Source: an uncultured Blautia sp.
GTDB taxonomy: Bacteria > Bacillota > Clostridia > Lachnospirales > Lachnospiraceae
Direction: 5' to 3'
NCBI GenBank assembly: GCA_934364795.1
Contig: CAKRMK010000004.1
Coordinates: 62,001 to 126,000, forward strand
DNA: 64,000 nt
Under the pieces are notes generated by a model. The model had not been told where the DNA came from and made no database searches. It saw only the letters and a program-made list of their open reading frames with translations. Each line of letters begins with the position of its first letter. Position 1 is the first letter of the stretch. The position numbers and the translations under genes are program-made. Shown here piece by piece: positions 8,835-17,353 of this stretch.

Positions 8835-9715
8835 TCACACCTCTCATAGCTTCTTAAAAACACAGATTGCTCAATAATATAAACATCTGACAGATCGTCC
8901 TCCCGGACTGCAATATAATCCCCCTTAACGCCTTTTAAATATTTGTATCTGTCCCACTGGGTAAAAACCTTGGTGGATTCTGTAAGCTGTCTGGCAAAAA
9001 TATGATGCACATCCCTTGCCTGACAGGTTCTCATATGGGGAACCAGCTGATAAGCCTCACCTGTGATGGTATTGTGAATCACAGGTTCGTATTCACTGAC
9101 ATACTCTGGCTTTCCATCTGTAAACTCATAGGAATGTCGGAATTTTTCTTCTCTGATAGGGTATACTTCTCCGTCAATCCCGATCATAATATACAGATCC
9201 TGGCTGCTGATACACTCCATGTCCCCCTCTAATGTCCGCACAAGAACAGGCGTTCCCTCTTTCAGGAAATCAGCGGTGCATACTACTCCAAGCTTTGTCT
9301 TTTTCTTGCGGTAGCATTTCATCTGGTTCATATCTGCCTTGTATTCTTCTGATCTTACGATCTGGTACTGGTCAAAGTACTGATTCAGCCTTTCCTGGAA
9401 ATAAGCTTCATAATCGGCATTCTGTCTGCGTACAAGAAGCAGGCATTCTGAGAGAAAGCCTCCTGCTGATGTACCTTTGCCTCCCCCTGCTCCTACATTC
9501 TCTGCAAGGTAACTGGCAATTTCATCTGCACGTACCTCATTGGTACAGCTTCTCACCGCAAATTTACAGCCTGCCGGATCCTGGCCATACACAACACAAA
9601 GATCCCCTTTATTTTCTTCTTCCCAGTGATTGCAAAGCTTTCCCAGACCTTCCGGATCACAGGAATCAGCCTGGATCAGCATATATTTATTTTTTTCATC
9701 AGATAATTGCTTCAT
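8831..9715 (-). CDS. DHHA1-like / PGDYG domain protein of unknown function
   Basis: About 294 residues. Residues 25-95 resemble the DHHA1 subdomain found at the end of DHH phosphoesterases: a CKFAVRS strand, then ADEIASYLAE and GAGGGKGTSAGGFL, where the usual GGGH histidine is lysine. No DHH catalytic domain precedes it. The C-terminal half ends in YLKGVKGDYIAVRE and VYIIEQSVFLRSYE, matching the PGDYG family pattern. So it may bind a nucleotide-like ligand but should lack phosphoesterase activity (inference). ATG at 9715 follows GAGAGG by 6 nt; an upstream GTG at 9733 has no ribosome site. It sits 22 bp after the kinase and overlaps the TIR gene by 4 bp. Confidence 0.7.
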   Translation of the reverse strand: MKQLSDEKNKYMLIQADSCDPEGLGKLCNHWEEENKGDLCVVYGQDPAGCKFAVRSCTNEVRADEIASYLAENVGAGGGKGTSAGGFLSECLLLVRRQNADYEAYFQERLNQYFDQYQIVRSEEYKADMNQMKCYRKKKTKLGVVCTADFLKEGTPVLVRTLEGDMECISSQDLYIMIGIDGEVYPIREEKFRHSYEFTDGKPEYVSEYEPVIHNTITGEAYQLVPHMRTCQARDVHHIFARQLTESTKVFTQWDRYKYLKGVKGDYIAVREDDLSDVYIIEQSVFLRSYERCD

Positions 9716-9737
9716 AATTTTCCTCTCTGCCACAGTT

Positions 9738-12080
9738 TCAGGAAATCCAGTGCTTCACTACTTTGTACATTTTTGACAGTTCTACAGGCTTGGAAAGATG
9801 TTCGTTCATCCCTGCCTGTCTGGCAGCAAAAATATCTTCGGAAAAGGCATTGGCAGTCATGGCAATAATTGGAATCACACTTCCGTCCGGATGTGCACTT
9901 TTACGGATTTCCCTGGTTGCCTCATACCCGTTCATAACCGGCATCTGCACATCCATAAGGATCAGGTCGTAATAGCCCTGTGGGGAATTTACAAACTTGT
10001 CCAAAGCTTCTTTTCCATTTGTTGCTTTTTCGAAGGAAACCCCGGTTTCTTCCAGGAATGTGCAGGTGATCTCCATATTCAGTTCATTATCCTCTACTAC
10101 AAGGATGCGCTTTTGCTGCCAGTTGGGAATTTCATCATTTGGTTCTTCTGTGTCCGCTGGAACGGCCAGAATCTCTGCTGCTTTCATCGGAAGCATAACA
10201 TGAAAACAGGTTCCCTCGCCAAGCTCACTGTTAAATTCGATCACACCATTCATCAGATGGATCAGATTCCGGGTAATGGTCATTCCAAGCCCGGTTCCCT
10301 GCAGACTCTCTGTTTCCTGCGCCCGCTCAAATGGCTCAAATATATGCTGCTGAAATTCCTGTGACATTCCAAAACCGTTATCCTGAATCTGGAAATGGAT
10401 ATTCCGGTATCTGGTATTGTCATTTCCATCTTCCCATGCCAGGAACTTTATTTCTCCCCCATCTGGAGTAAATTTCACCGCATTTGACAGAAGATTCATA
10501 AGGATCTGCCGGATACGAAGTGCATCCCCAAGAAACATTCCGTCCGGAAGGTCAAAGGAGGTTACAAGCTGATGTCTGTGCTTCATTACAGAAGGACGGA
10601 TAAGATCAGCAGTTTCCTCTGTAAGGGAAACAAGATTCACTGGCTGCTCATCCAGAATCACTTTTCCACTTTCTATGCGGCTGACATCCAGAACATCATT
10701 GATCAGATCCAGCAAAATCTGTGAGGATTTCTTTATTTTGGCAATATTTTCCTTCAGGATTTCAGGAGAATCCAGATGCCGTTCCAAAATCTGGGTAAAA
10801 CCGGCAATGGCATTCATAGGGGTGCGGATATCATGAGACATATTGGAAAGAAAATCTGTTTTTGCCCTGCTTGCCTGTCTGGAGGCCTCACATGCAGCAC
10901 GAAGGGCCTCTTTTTCATCCATTTCTTTTTTATGGATTTCTGTGATATCGCGGATCGCCATAGTCACATAAGCAAGCTCATTTTTATTTCCGGAAAGGAG
11001 GATCACCACACGGAAATACCTGGGACCTTCTTCCCCCGGGATCACCTGGCAGTAATCATGCTCCCATGAAGTTTTTCCCTGCTGGTATAATTCCCGAAAA
11101 AAATTAAGGCTAAGGTCAATTTCTGCATTGAAGATGGCAGACTGCCTTCTCATACGGTTCCAGTTTTGCAAAATTTCCGAATAAGTTCCCTTGGGCTTCA
11201 GCCGGTTGCCATGAATCTCGTCCTTTATCACCCGGTACTGGTCAGTCTGGGCATCAATCTGCACAATGGTAAAATACACAGACCCCAGGGAATGGATGAT
11301 CTGCTCATTTTCCAGCTCTTTTTGTTCTATGATCTGATACTGTAAAGTAATATCTGTAAGAGTTACCTGAAGCAGATGATTCCCATCTGCGTTTCTGAGA
11401 CACTGCTGTAAGGCATGCAGCCTGCGATATCTGCCCTTGCCATCTACAGTCCGGAATTCACATTCATTACGGTCATTTTCCCTGTTTAATGAACAGTGGG
11501 TAGTGAGAACTAATATACGGTCATCGGGATGGATCTGGGGAAGGATGTCATTCAAAGTCTTATGCAGGCACTGATCTTCTCTTTCAAAGCCAAGGAGCTG
11601 CCAGGCTGCAGGATTGGCAAGCGTAATCTTCTGCTCACCCTCTTCAAATGTAAAACGCAAAACACCACAGTTAATGGAATTTAAAACCCGCTCCAGAACT
11701 TCCTTTTGCCTTGCCTCTCTTCTTCGTGCTTCAATTTCTTCACCAACCTCCACAAACATGCACTGAAGCAGTTCATGGCCATTTTCCAGCTGAACCAGCT
11801 TCACGTCCCCCTCAATGGCACTGTTGTGGGTTTTCAGTAAAAAATGAGACTGATCACCTAGATGGATCAGCTTCTTTAAGATTTCCCGGGCATACTTTAC
11901 ATTATCTTCATCCAGGTAAGCATCTGCAGACATGAGATTTCCCTTTTCAAGATGGACCTTCATAATCTGTTCTGCTCTTGGATTCACTCTGTAAATCTGG
12001 CAGGTATTTCCAAACGGGAGTTCCAGCTGCAAAATTCCACAGGGAATACTCTCGAATAATTCTTCATAATCTCTTTGCAT
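9738..12080 (-). CDS. PAS-containing hybrid sensor histidine kinase
   Basis: A 780-residue, apparently cytoplasmic hybrid kinase. Three PAS-like sensor modules span about 1-110, 125-250 and 260-385. HisKA carries the phospho-accepting H416 in [14 protein letters not shown]; HATPase_c with N, G1 (DNGFGMS) and G2 (GTGLGMT) boxes runs about 515-635; a receiver domain follows (about 658-775) with D710 in LILMDVQMPVMNG. No membrane segment, phosphotransfer domain or DNA-binding output is present. It heads the operon with the DHHA1/PGDYG and TIR genes, so it may sense a small molecule or redox state and signal to them. Partners are unknown. Confidence 0.9.
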   Translation of the reverse strand: MQRDYEELFESIPCGILQLELPFGNTCQIYRVNPRAEQIMKVHLEKGNLMSADAYLDEDNVKYAREILKKLIHLGDQSHFLLKTHNSAIEGDVKLVQLENGHELLQCMFVEVGEEIEARRREARQKEVLERVLNSINCGVLRFTFEEGEQKITLANPAAWQLLGFEREDQCLHKTLNDILPQIHPDDRILVLTTHCSLNRENDRNECEFRTVDGKGRYRRLHALQQCLRNADGNHLLQVTLTDITLQYQIIEQKELENEQIIHSLGSVYFTIVQIDAQTDQYRVIKDEIHGNRLKPKGTYSEILQNWNRMRRQSAIFNAEIDLSLNFFRELYQQGKTSWEHDYCQVIPGEEGPRYFRVVILLSGNKNELAYVTMAIRDITEIHKKEMDEKEALRAACEASRQASRAKTDFLSNMSHDIRTPMNAIAGFTQILERHLDSPEILKENIAKIKKSSQILLDLINDVLDVSRIESGKVILDEQPVNLVSLTEETADLIRPSVMKHRHQLVTSFDLPDGMFLGDALRIRQILMNLLSNAVKFTPDGGEIKFLAWEDGNDNTRYRNIHFQIQDNGFGMSQEFQQHIFEPFERAQETESLQGTGLGMTITRNLIHLMNGVIEFNSELGEGTCFHVMLPMKAAEILAVPADTEEPNDEIPNWQQKRILVVEDNELNMEITCTFLEETGVSFEKATNGKEALDKFVNSPQGYYDLILMDVQMPVMNGYEATREIRKSAHPDGSVIPIIAMTANAFSEDIFAARQAGMNEHLSKPVELSKMYKVVKHWIS

Positions 12081-12343
12081 TTGTCTCTATCCCTTTTCAC
12101 AAAATAAGCCGTCAACCTTAAAAGGGCTGGGATATACGGGAAAATCCTCTTTTGAAATTCCCGCCATATACCAGCAGTTTTATTGTTTCCAGTATAGCAC
12201 GTCACAGCAAAATCTGTCCAGATTCTTCTGTCTTTTTTCGATTTTTTTCAATTTTTTTAATTGCGTAAATTTTTTTAATATTTCTGTCCCATTAATGTAA
12301 CATATAGGTTCAATTAATATGGTAAAATATTGAAATATTTAGT

Positions 12344-12363
12344 GCCTGGAACATGCTCCAGGC
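12344..12363 (+). promoter_or_regulatory. 5' leader hairpin next to the ribosome-binding site
   Basis: GCCTGGA and TCCAGGC form a perfect 7-bp stem with a 6-nt loop that ends only 4 nt before the AAGGAGGG ribosome-binding site of the symporter gene. The 299-bp gap 12081-12379 otherwise holds AT-rich sequence with no gene that I can see. Confidence 0.5.
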
Positions 12364-12379
12364 CTCAAGGAGGGAACAA

Positions 12380-13603
12380 ATGAAAAATTTCTATGCGTGG
12401 TATAAAAAACATATCACAACCGCAATTTTCACAGGACTGATTCTGGGTATTCTCACCGGACTCTTTCTGGCAAACCGGTTTGAACCGGTTCTTACAGTGA
12501 CCAGTCTCATCGGAAGCATTTATATGAATGCTCTGAACATGATGATTTTTCCGTTGGTATTCTGTTCCATTGTTATGGGTATCACAAGCATTGGGAATGC
12601 ACGTACCACAGGCAAGATCACTGCCGGTGCCATGATTTTTTTCCTGTGCACCACAGCACTTGCCAGTCTGGCGGGACTTGTTATTCCAAGACTTATTAAC
12701 CTTGGAAAAAATGTAAAGTTTGAAATGGCAACTTCTGATATTCAGGCAACAGAAATGACCAGCATCCTGGATACCATCAAGAACCTGATCCCGTCTAACC
12801 CGGTTGCAGCCTTTGCAAACGGCAATATGCTTCAGGTACTTGTATTTGCTGTTATTGTAGGATTTACCCTTATTGCCATTGGAGAAAAAGGTGCGGCACT
12901 TCTCAAGGTGATTGATTCCTGCAATGAATTATGTCTTAAAGTTATCAGCATAGTAATGTATTTCACACCAATCGGTGTATTTTGTACCATCGTTCCTGTA
13001 GTGGAGGCAAATGGTACTGAAACCATTATTTCCCTGGCAACCCAGCTTATTATCCTGTACGTGGCATTTTTTGGATTCGCCCTTATTGTATATGGCGGAG
13101 CTGTGAAATTCATCGGCAAAGAAAGCCCTGTAAAATTTTTCAAAGCAATGCTTCCGGCTGCCTTAAATGCCTTTGGAACCTGCTCCAGTTCTGCTACTAT
13201 TCCTATCAGCAAGCAGTGTATGGAGGATGAAATGGGCGTATCAAACAAGATCACCAGTATTGCCATTCCTCTTGGTGCTACTGTAAACATGGATGCAGTT
13301 TCCATTCTGATGTCCTTTATGATCATGTTCTTTGCAAATGCCTGTGGAATCAATGTAAGCATTTCCATGATGATCATTATCCTTCTGGCAAACGTACTCC
13401 TCTCTGTAGGAACCCCGGGAATTCCAGGTGGTGCCATTGCTTCCTTTGCGGCACTTGCTACCATGGCAGGACTTCCGGCCGGTGTTATGGGCGTGTACAT
13501 AAGTATCAATACACTTTGTGATATGGGTGCTACCTGTGTCAACGTTATTGGTGATATGGCTGGCTGTGTAGTTCTGAAAGAAAAAATCAAGCTGGATGAA
13601 TAA
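12380..13603 (+). CDS. Dicarboxylate/amino acid:cation symporter (DAACS family)
   Basis: About 407 residues, hydrophobic throughout, with the glutamate-transporter-homologue fold signatures: the serine-rich re-entrant hairpin tip FGTCSSSATIPI near residue 270 and the substrate/Na+ segment ATVNMDAVS near 305, then GTPGIPGGAI. The family imports glutamate, aspartate or C4-dicarboxylates with Na+ or H+. ATG at 12380 lies 5 nt after AAGGAGGG; the upstream frame start at 12353 would read through the leader hairpin and is rejected. It is monocistronic, closed by the terminator at 13613-13664. I cannot choose between amino acid and dicarboxylate substrates. Confidence 0.92.
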   Translation: MKNFYAWYKKHITTAIFTGLILGILTGLFLANRFEPVLTVTSLIGSIYMNALNMMIFPLVFCSIVMGITSIGNARTTGKITAGAMIFFLCTTALASLAGLVIPRLINLGKNVKFEMATSDIQATEMTSILDTIKNLIPSNPVAAFANGNMLQVLVFAVIVGFTLIAIGEKGAALLKVIDSCNELCLKVISIVMYFTPIGVFCTIVPVVEANGTETIISLATQLIILYVAFFGFALIVYGGAVKFIGKESPVKFFKAMLPAALNAFGTCSSSATIPISKQCMEDEMGVSNKITSIAIPLGATVNMDAVSILMSFMIMFFANACGINVSISMMIIILLANVLLSVGTPGIPGGAIASFAALATMAGLPAGVMGVYISINTLCDMGATCVNVIGDMAGCVVLKEKIKLDE

Positions 13604-13612
13604 CCAATAATA

Positions 13613-13664
13613 AAAAGAACTGCTGCTTTTCTGAGTTTTAAATCAGAATTGCTGCAGTCCTTTT
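13613..13664. terminator. Bidirectional terminator between symporter and fucO
   Basis: Imperfect 22-bp stem (13613-13634 with 13643-13664; three mismatches near the middle) around a GTTTTAAA loop, with A and T runs outside. It separates two convergent genes. Confidence 0.75.
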
Positions 13665-13696
13665 TTATATACACTAAATGTATCTTATGTTTTGTC

Positions 13697-14842
13697 TTAC
13701 ATAATCTTTCTGAACAGTGCTTTCAGATCTTCTACGCTTGCATCTTTTGGATTTCCCGGTGCACATGCATCTGCATGAGCAGATTCTGCCAGGAATGTAA
13801 GATCCTCTTCTTTGATTGCTTCCAGCTTTGTGGGAATTCCCACATCAACAGACAGTTTTCTTACTGCATCAATAGCAGCTTTTCTGTACTCCTCCTGTGT
13901 CATGGAATCTACATCTTTTACACCCATTGCTCTTGCAATTTCGCGATATTTCTCACCGGTACATTCTTGATTGTATTCCATAACAATCGGAAGCATCATT
14001 GCACATGCAACACCATGAGGAGTATCATATACAGCACCTAATGTATGGGCCATAGAATGTGCAATACCAAGACCTACATTAGAGAAGCCCATTCCTGCAA
14101 TATACTGTCCAAGAGCCATTCCTTCGCGTCCTTCTTTGGTATTTGCAACAGCACCTCTTAAAGATTTGGAAATCAGCTCAATTGCCTTGAGATGGAACAT
14201 ATCTGTCATTTCCCAGGCAGCTTTTGTTGTGTATCCCTCGATTGCGTGTGTCAGGGCGTCCATACCTGTAGAAGCAGTCAGTCCCTTTGGCATGGAGGAC
14301 ATCATTTCAGGATCTACAACTGCAATGATAGGCATATCATGAGGATCTACACATACAAATTTTCTTTTCTTCTCAACGTCTGTAATAACATAGTTGATGG
14401 TAACCTCTGCTGCAGTTCCTGCTGTAGTCGGAACTGCCATGATCGGAACGCATGGATTTTTGGTAGGTGCTGTTCCCTCAAGGCTTCTTACATCTTCAAA
14501 CTCAGGGTTTGCAATAATGATACCGATTGCTTTTGCAGTGTCCATGGAAGAACCTCCGCCAATTGCAATAATATAATCAGCTCCTGATTTTTTAAATGCG
14601 GCTACACCATTTTGTACATTCTGAATGGTAGGATTCGCTTTAATATCAGAATAAATCTCATATTCAAGTCCATTTTTTTCAAGAATATCAGTTACTTTAC
14701 TTGTAACGTTAAATTTGATCAGATCCGGGTCTGAGCAGACAAATGCTTTTTTGTATGCACGTGCCTTTGCTTCATTTGCAATCTCTGCGATTGCTCCTGC
14801 TCCATGATAAGAAGTACCGTTTAAATTAATTCTGTTTGCCAT
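13697..14842 (-). CDS. fucO: Lactaldehyde reductase / 1,2-propanediol oxidoreductase
   Basis: A 381-residue group III iron-dependent alcohol dehydrogenase. Long stretches match my memory of E. coli FucO closely (AIGGGSSMDTAKAIG, VPTTAGTAAEVTINYVITD, KFVCVDPHD, DALTHAIEGY, TGEKYREIARAMGV). Metal ligands D195, H199, H262 and H276 are all present. It reduces L-lactaldehyde from fucose or rhamnose breakdown to 1,2-propanediol using NADH. ATG at 14842 is preferred over TTG at 14851 on spacing from AAAGGA. A Rex-type operator overlaps a TATAAT-like -10 at 14906-14923. A TetR regulator lies just upstream on the same strand. Confidence 0.9.
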   Translation of the reverse strand: MANRINLNGTSYHGAGAIAEIANEAKARAYKKAFVCSDPDLIKFNVTSKVTDILEKNGLEYEIYSDIKANPTIQNVQNGVAAFKKSGADYIIAIGGGSSMDTAKAIGIIIANPEFEDVRSLEGTAPTKNPCVPIMAVPTTAGTAAEVTINYVITDVEKKRKFVCVDPHDMPIIAVVDPEMMSSMPKGLTASTGMDALTHAIEGYTTKAAWEMTDMFHLKAIELISKSLRGAVANTKEGREGMALGQYIAGMGFSNVGLGIAHSMAHTLGAVYDTPHGVACAMMLPIVMEYNQECTGEKYREIARAMGVKDVDSMTQEEYRKAAIDAVRKLSVDVGIPTKLEAIKEEDLTFLAESAHADACAPGNPKDASVEDLKALFRKIM

Positions 14843-14905
14843 AATAAACAATCTTCCTTTCTGCGTCAGAATCTGTTTTTTGTCATATGTTCTGGCGTCT
14901 TAACT

Positions 14906-14923
14906 TTGTTATTATATTAACAA
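14906..14923 (-). promoter_or_regulatory. Predicted Rex operator upstream of fucO
   Basis: TTGTTATTATATTAACAA is a palindrome of TTGTTA and TAACAA with a 6-bp centre, matching the known Rex half-sites of Firmicutes. On the minus strand it contains TATAAT, so Rex binding would block a promoter for fucO. rex itself is at 60931-61578. Confidence 0.7.
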
Positions 14924-15026
14924 CTATAATGTAAAAAGAAAAGTTACAGATAAAGTAAAATGTCACTTTTTCTATAACTTTGTCTATTAACCACAAATTT
15001 CATAATATAATTTTAGATACTTTGTC

Positions 15027-15611
15027 CTAATTTAAAATTCCCAACTCTGTGAAAAGTTCCTCAAGCACCTGTGGCATTCCTTTTACCAGAATCTGTGCCA
15101 GCTGCTGCGGTGTACAGCTTATCTCACCTAAAACCCACCTTACAGTCATATAAATAGAACTGTTGCAGTACATTTCCAGAAGAAAATGAGTATCTGCCTC
15201 CAGATGTCTGCCTGTCTTTTCATAAATCAGATTTTCGTAAAAAGCCAGAATCAGGTCAAAATCATGCTGTCTTAGAGAATTCTGGCTGTCATAACGAAAT
15301 GCCGCCGCAAAAAAAGACTGCTCTTCCTGAATATAGGTGAATTTTTTCACAAGCGCATCGTAAACAGTCTTTCCCTGCCCCATGTGCACAAAAGAACGGG
15401 TCAGAATCTTATCAAAGTACCAGTTAACCAGATCATATTTATCCAGGAAATTCCGGTAAAAGGTTTGCCTGGTCAGCCCACAGTTTTCTACGATCTGTTT
15501 CACTGTAATATTTTCTACAGAAGTGGTTTCCATACATTCTTTCATGGAATAAGCCAGCTTATATTTAGTTTTTTCACCTTTGGCCTGCTTTGAATAATTC
15601 ATTTCGTCCAT
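15027..15611 (-). CDS. TetR family transcriptional regulator
   Basis: A 194-residue protein with an N-terminal TetR helix-turn-helix (VENITVKQIVENCGLTRQTFYRNFLDKYDLVNWYF at about 32-66). The helical C-terminus resembles the DhaS-like TetR_C_8 group often found beside glycerol, dihydroxyacetone or alcohol dehydrogenase genes. It precedes fucO by about 185 bp on the same strand and might regulate it, but no shared operator was established. The ligand is unknown. Confidence 0.85.
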   Translation of the reverse strand: MDEMNYSKQAKGEKTKYKLAYSMKECMETTSVENITVKQIVENCGLTRQTFYRNFLDKYDLVNWYFDKILTRSFVHMGQGKTVYDALVKKFTYIQEEQSFFAAAFRYDSQNSLRQHDFDLILAFYENLIYEKTGRHLEADTHFLLEMYCNSSIYMTVRWVLGEISCTPQQLAQILVKGMPQVLEELFTELGILN

Positions 15612-16007
15612 AAAGCTTCACCTGCTAAAATTTCAACAATCTTTTTGCCTGTTTTACAGATATTTAAGCAGAAGCGGAATCAATGTATTCATATCGATTG
15701 TTTTTGCAATATGTGCATTCATTCCTACTGCAAGTGCCTTTTCTTTATCTTCTGCAAAAGCATTGGCCATGTATTTCTTCAAATTCTCCGGTTCAAAAAT
15801 ATGCCCCTCTGCAAGTAAGGCTCCTACAAATAGGGCTTTTATATGCAACAGGAGGTTCCAGCTGAATTTTCCATTGTATATAAAAATATGCCCTCCGTAT
15901 GGAGGACATACTTCTACAAAATATTATAAATCAGGCCAGGTGAATTAGCAAGTAAAATATACTGCCTTTTCAGCGCCTTTTCACTTTTCAAATACCTTTT
16001 CAAAAAA
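15612..16007. other. Gene-poor stretch with a receiver-domain remnant and a small hairpin
   Basis: Apart from the remnant at 15654-15780 this 396-bp stretch holds a small hairpin (CCCTCC-GTAT-GGAGGA, about 15891-15910) and otherwise only AT-rich sequence with no gene or RNA that I can recognise. Confidence 0.6.
15654..15780 (-). pseudogene. Receiver-domain fragment of a lost hybrid histidine kinase
   Basis: ANAFAEDKEKALAVGMNAHIAKTIDMNTLIPLLLKYL followed by a stop is the last third of a CheY-like receiver domain: the MTANAF strand, helix 4 and the K-P loop, here with KTID in place of KPID. Upstream codons bear no resemblance to a receiver, so the rest of the kinase is gone. A 64-codon frame remains open (15654-15848) but is unlikely to be functional. 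Confidence 0.7.
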
Positions 16008-17246
16008 TCAGTCAATGTGTGCAGCTCCCACAGCACGGATATCCATAGGATATACATTTTCTTTTCCCACATACTGTGAAATGTATGCTACATAGTTTTC
16101 CATTTCTGTCTCCGGAACGATTGTAGCAATAACGCCTGCAAATCCGCCTCCGTGTACACGGCAGATGCCACCACCGATTTTGTTCAGGAAAAGCTGGGTA
16201 AGGGCAAGCATAAGGGAAATCTTCTGCTCATGGCAGTTCTGAAGGGAATAGCAGTTCTGAAGAAGCTCCCAGGAAGATCTGCCTGACTCATCCATAAGCT
16301 TCAGAAATTCTGTATAATTCTCTTCTCCAATAGCATCTGCTGCTCTTTCCACCCTTGCTGTCTCTTCAAAGAAATGAATGGCACGAAGGACTGCCCTGTC
16401 ATCTGTAATCTCATTTACATGTGCCAGAAGCTGATCCAGAGTCGTCTCATGAAGAAGCTCCACTCCAAGAACCTTTGCTGCTGCCTTCATCTCTTCCGGA
16501 ATTTCGGAATACTCCTGGCTAAGGTCTGCATGTCCTTTTCCTGTATTCACGATTACAAGTCTGTGGCCAAATTTTCCAAAGGAGAAATCAAGCTTTCTGT
16601 ACTTCAGATCGTTTCTGTCAGCAAAATCAAACAGAACCGGTCCACCTACTGCACATGCCATCTGATCCATCATACCAGATGCCTTGTCCCAGTAAACATT
16701 CTCTGCGTACTGGCCAATCTTTGCATAATCTGTGTAGGTCATTTTGCTGTCGTTAAAGAAGTAATCAATGATTACGCAGATCAGCATTTCAAAGGAAGCG
16801 GAAGAGCTTACACCTGCAGCTGCAATTACATTCGTGCTTACATATGCGTCAAATCCTGCAACCTTAAAGCCATTCTTTCTGGCTCCTTCCATCATGCCTG
16901 CAAGAAGTGCAAAGGTTCCTTTCGGATAATTGGCTCTGTTAATTCTGTCAAGGTCAACTACGATCTCATCCCTGTATCCTTCACTGGTAATGTGGATTAC
17001 ATTTGTACCATTTGGTGCAGCTGCTCCAATCGTATCCAGATTGATGCTTCCTGCAATTACTTTACCACCGTTATGGTCTACATGGTTACCAATGATCTCT
17101 GTTCTTCCAGGAGAAGTAAAGAAATCAATATGATCATGCTTTTTATAAATCTTTGAGAATTTCTCTGCAAGATTTAAAAAGCGCTGGCTGCATTTTTCTG
17201 TTTCTCCGTAAATTTTTTCAAGACTTGTTTTTTCTGGTAAATTCAT
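16008..17246 (-). CDS. galK: Galactokinase
   Basis: A 412-residue GHMP kinase. The galactokinase signature GRTEIIGNHVDHNGG is at 47-61, the phosphate-binding loop AAGVSSSASFEM at 143-154, and the third GHMP motif CRVHGGGFAG near 372. It phosphorylates galactose at C1 with ATP, the first step of the Leloir pathway. The start follows GGAGAGGG by 5 nt. No galT or galE lies beside it in the window, so the other Leloir genes must be elsewhere. It appears monocistronic. The N-terminus is about 25 residues longer than in E. coli GalK. Confidence 0.95.
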   Translation of the reverse strand: MNLPEKTSLEKIYGETEKCSQRFLNLAEKFSKIYKKHDHIDFFTSPGRTEIIGNHVDHNGGKVIAGSINLDTIGAAAPNGTNVIHITSEGYRDEIVVDLDRINRANYPKGTFALLAGMMEGARKNGFKVAGFDAYVSTNVIAAAGVSSSASFEMLICVIIDYFFNDSKMTYTDYAKIGQYAENVYWDKASGMMDQMACAVGGPVLFDFADRNDLKYRKLDFSFGKFGHRLVIVNTGKGHADLSQEYSEIPEEMKAAAKVLGVELLHETTLDQLLAHVNEITDDRAVLRAIHFFEETARVERAADAIGEENYTEFLKLMDESGRSSWELLQNCYSLQNCHEQKISLMLALTQLFLNKIGGGICRVHGGGFAGVIATIVPETEMENYVAYISQYVGKENVYPMDIRAVGAAHID

Positions 17247-17353
17247 GATTACCCTCTCCTATTTTAACATTTAATATACTGCTATGAAGTACATATCACT
17301 GCTTCATTTATGAAGTATTATATTGTAAAAGAACAACCTTGTCTATCTTTTTT

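Noticed and set aside
12832-13674. Long 280-codon minus-strand frame opposite the symporter gene
   Set aside because: It is antisense to a clear transporter, has no ribosome site and its composition follows the third-base pattern of the sense gene.
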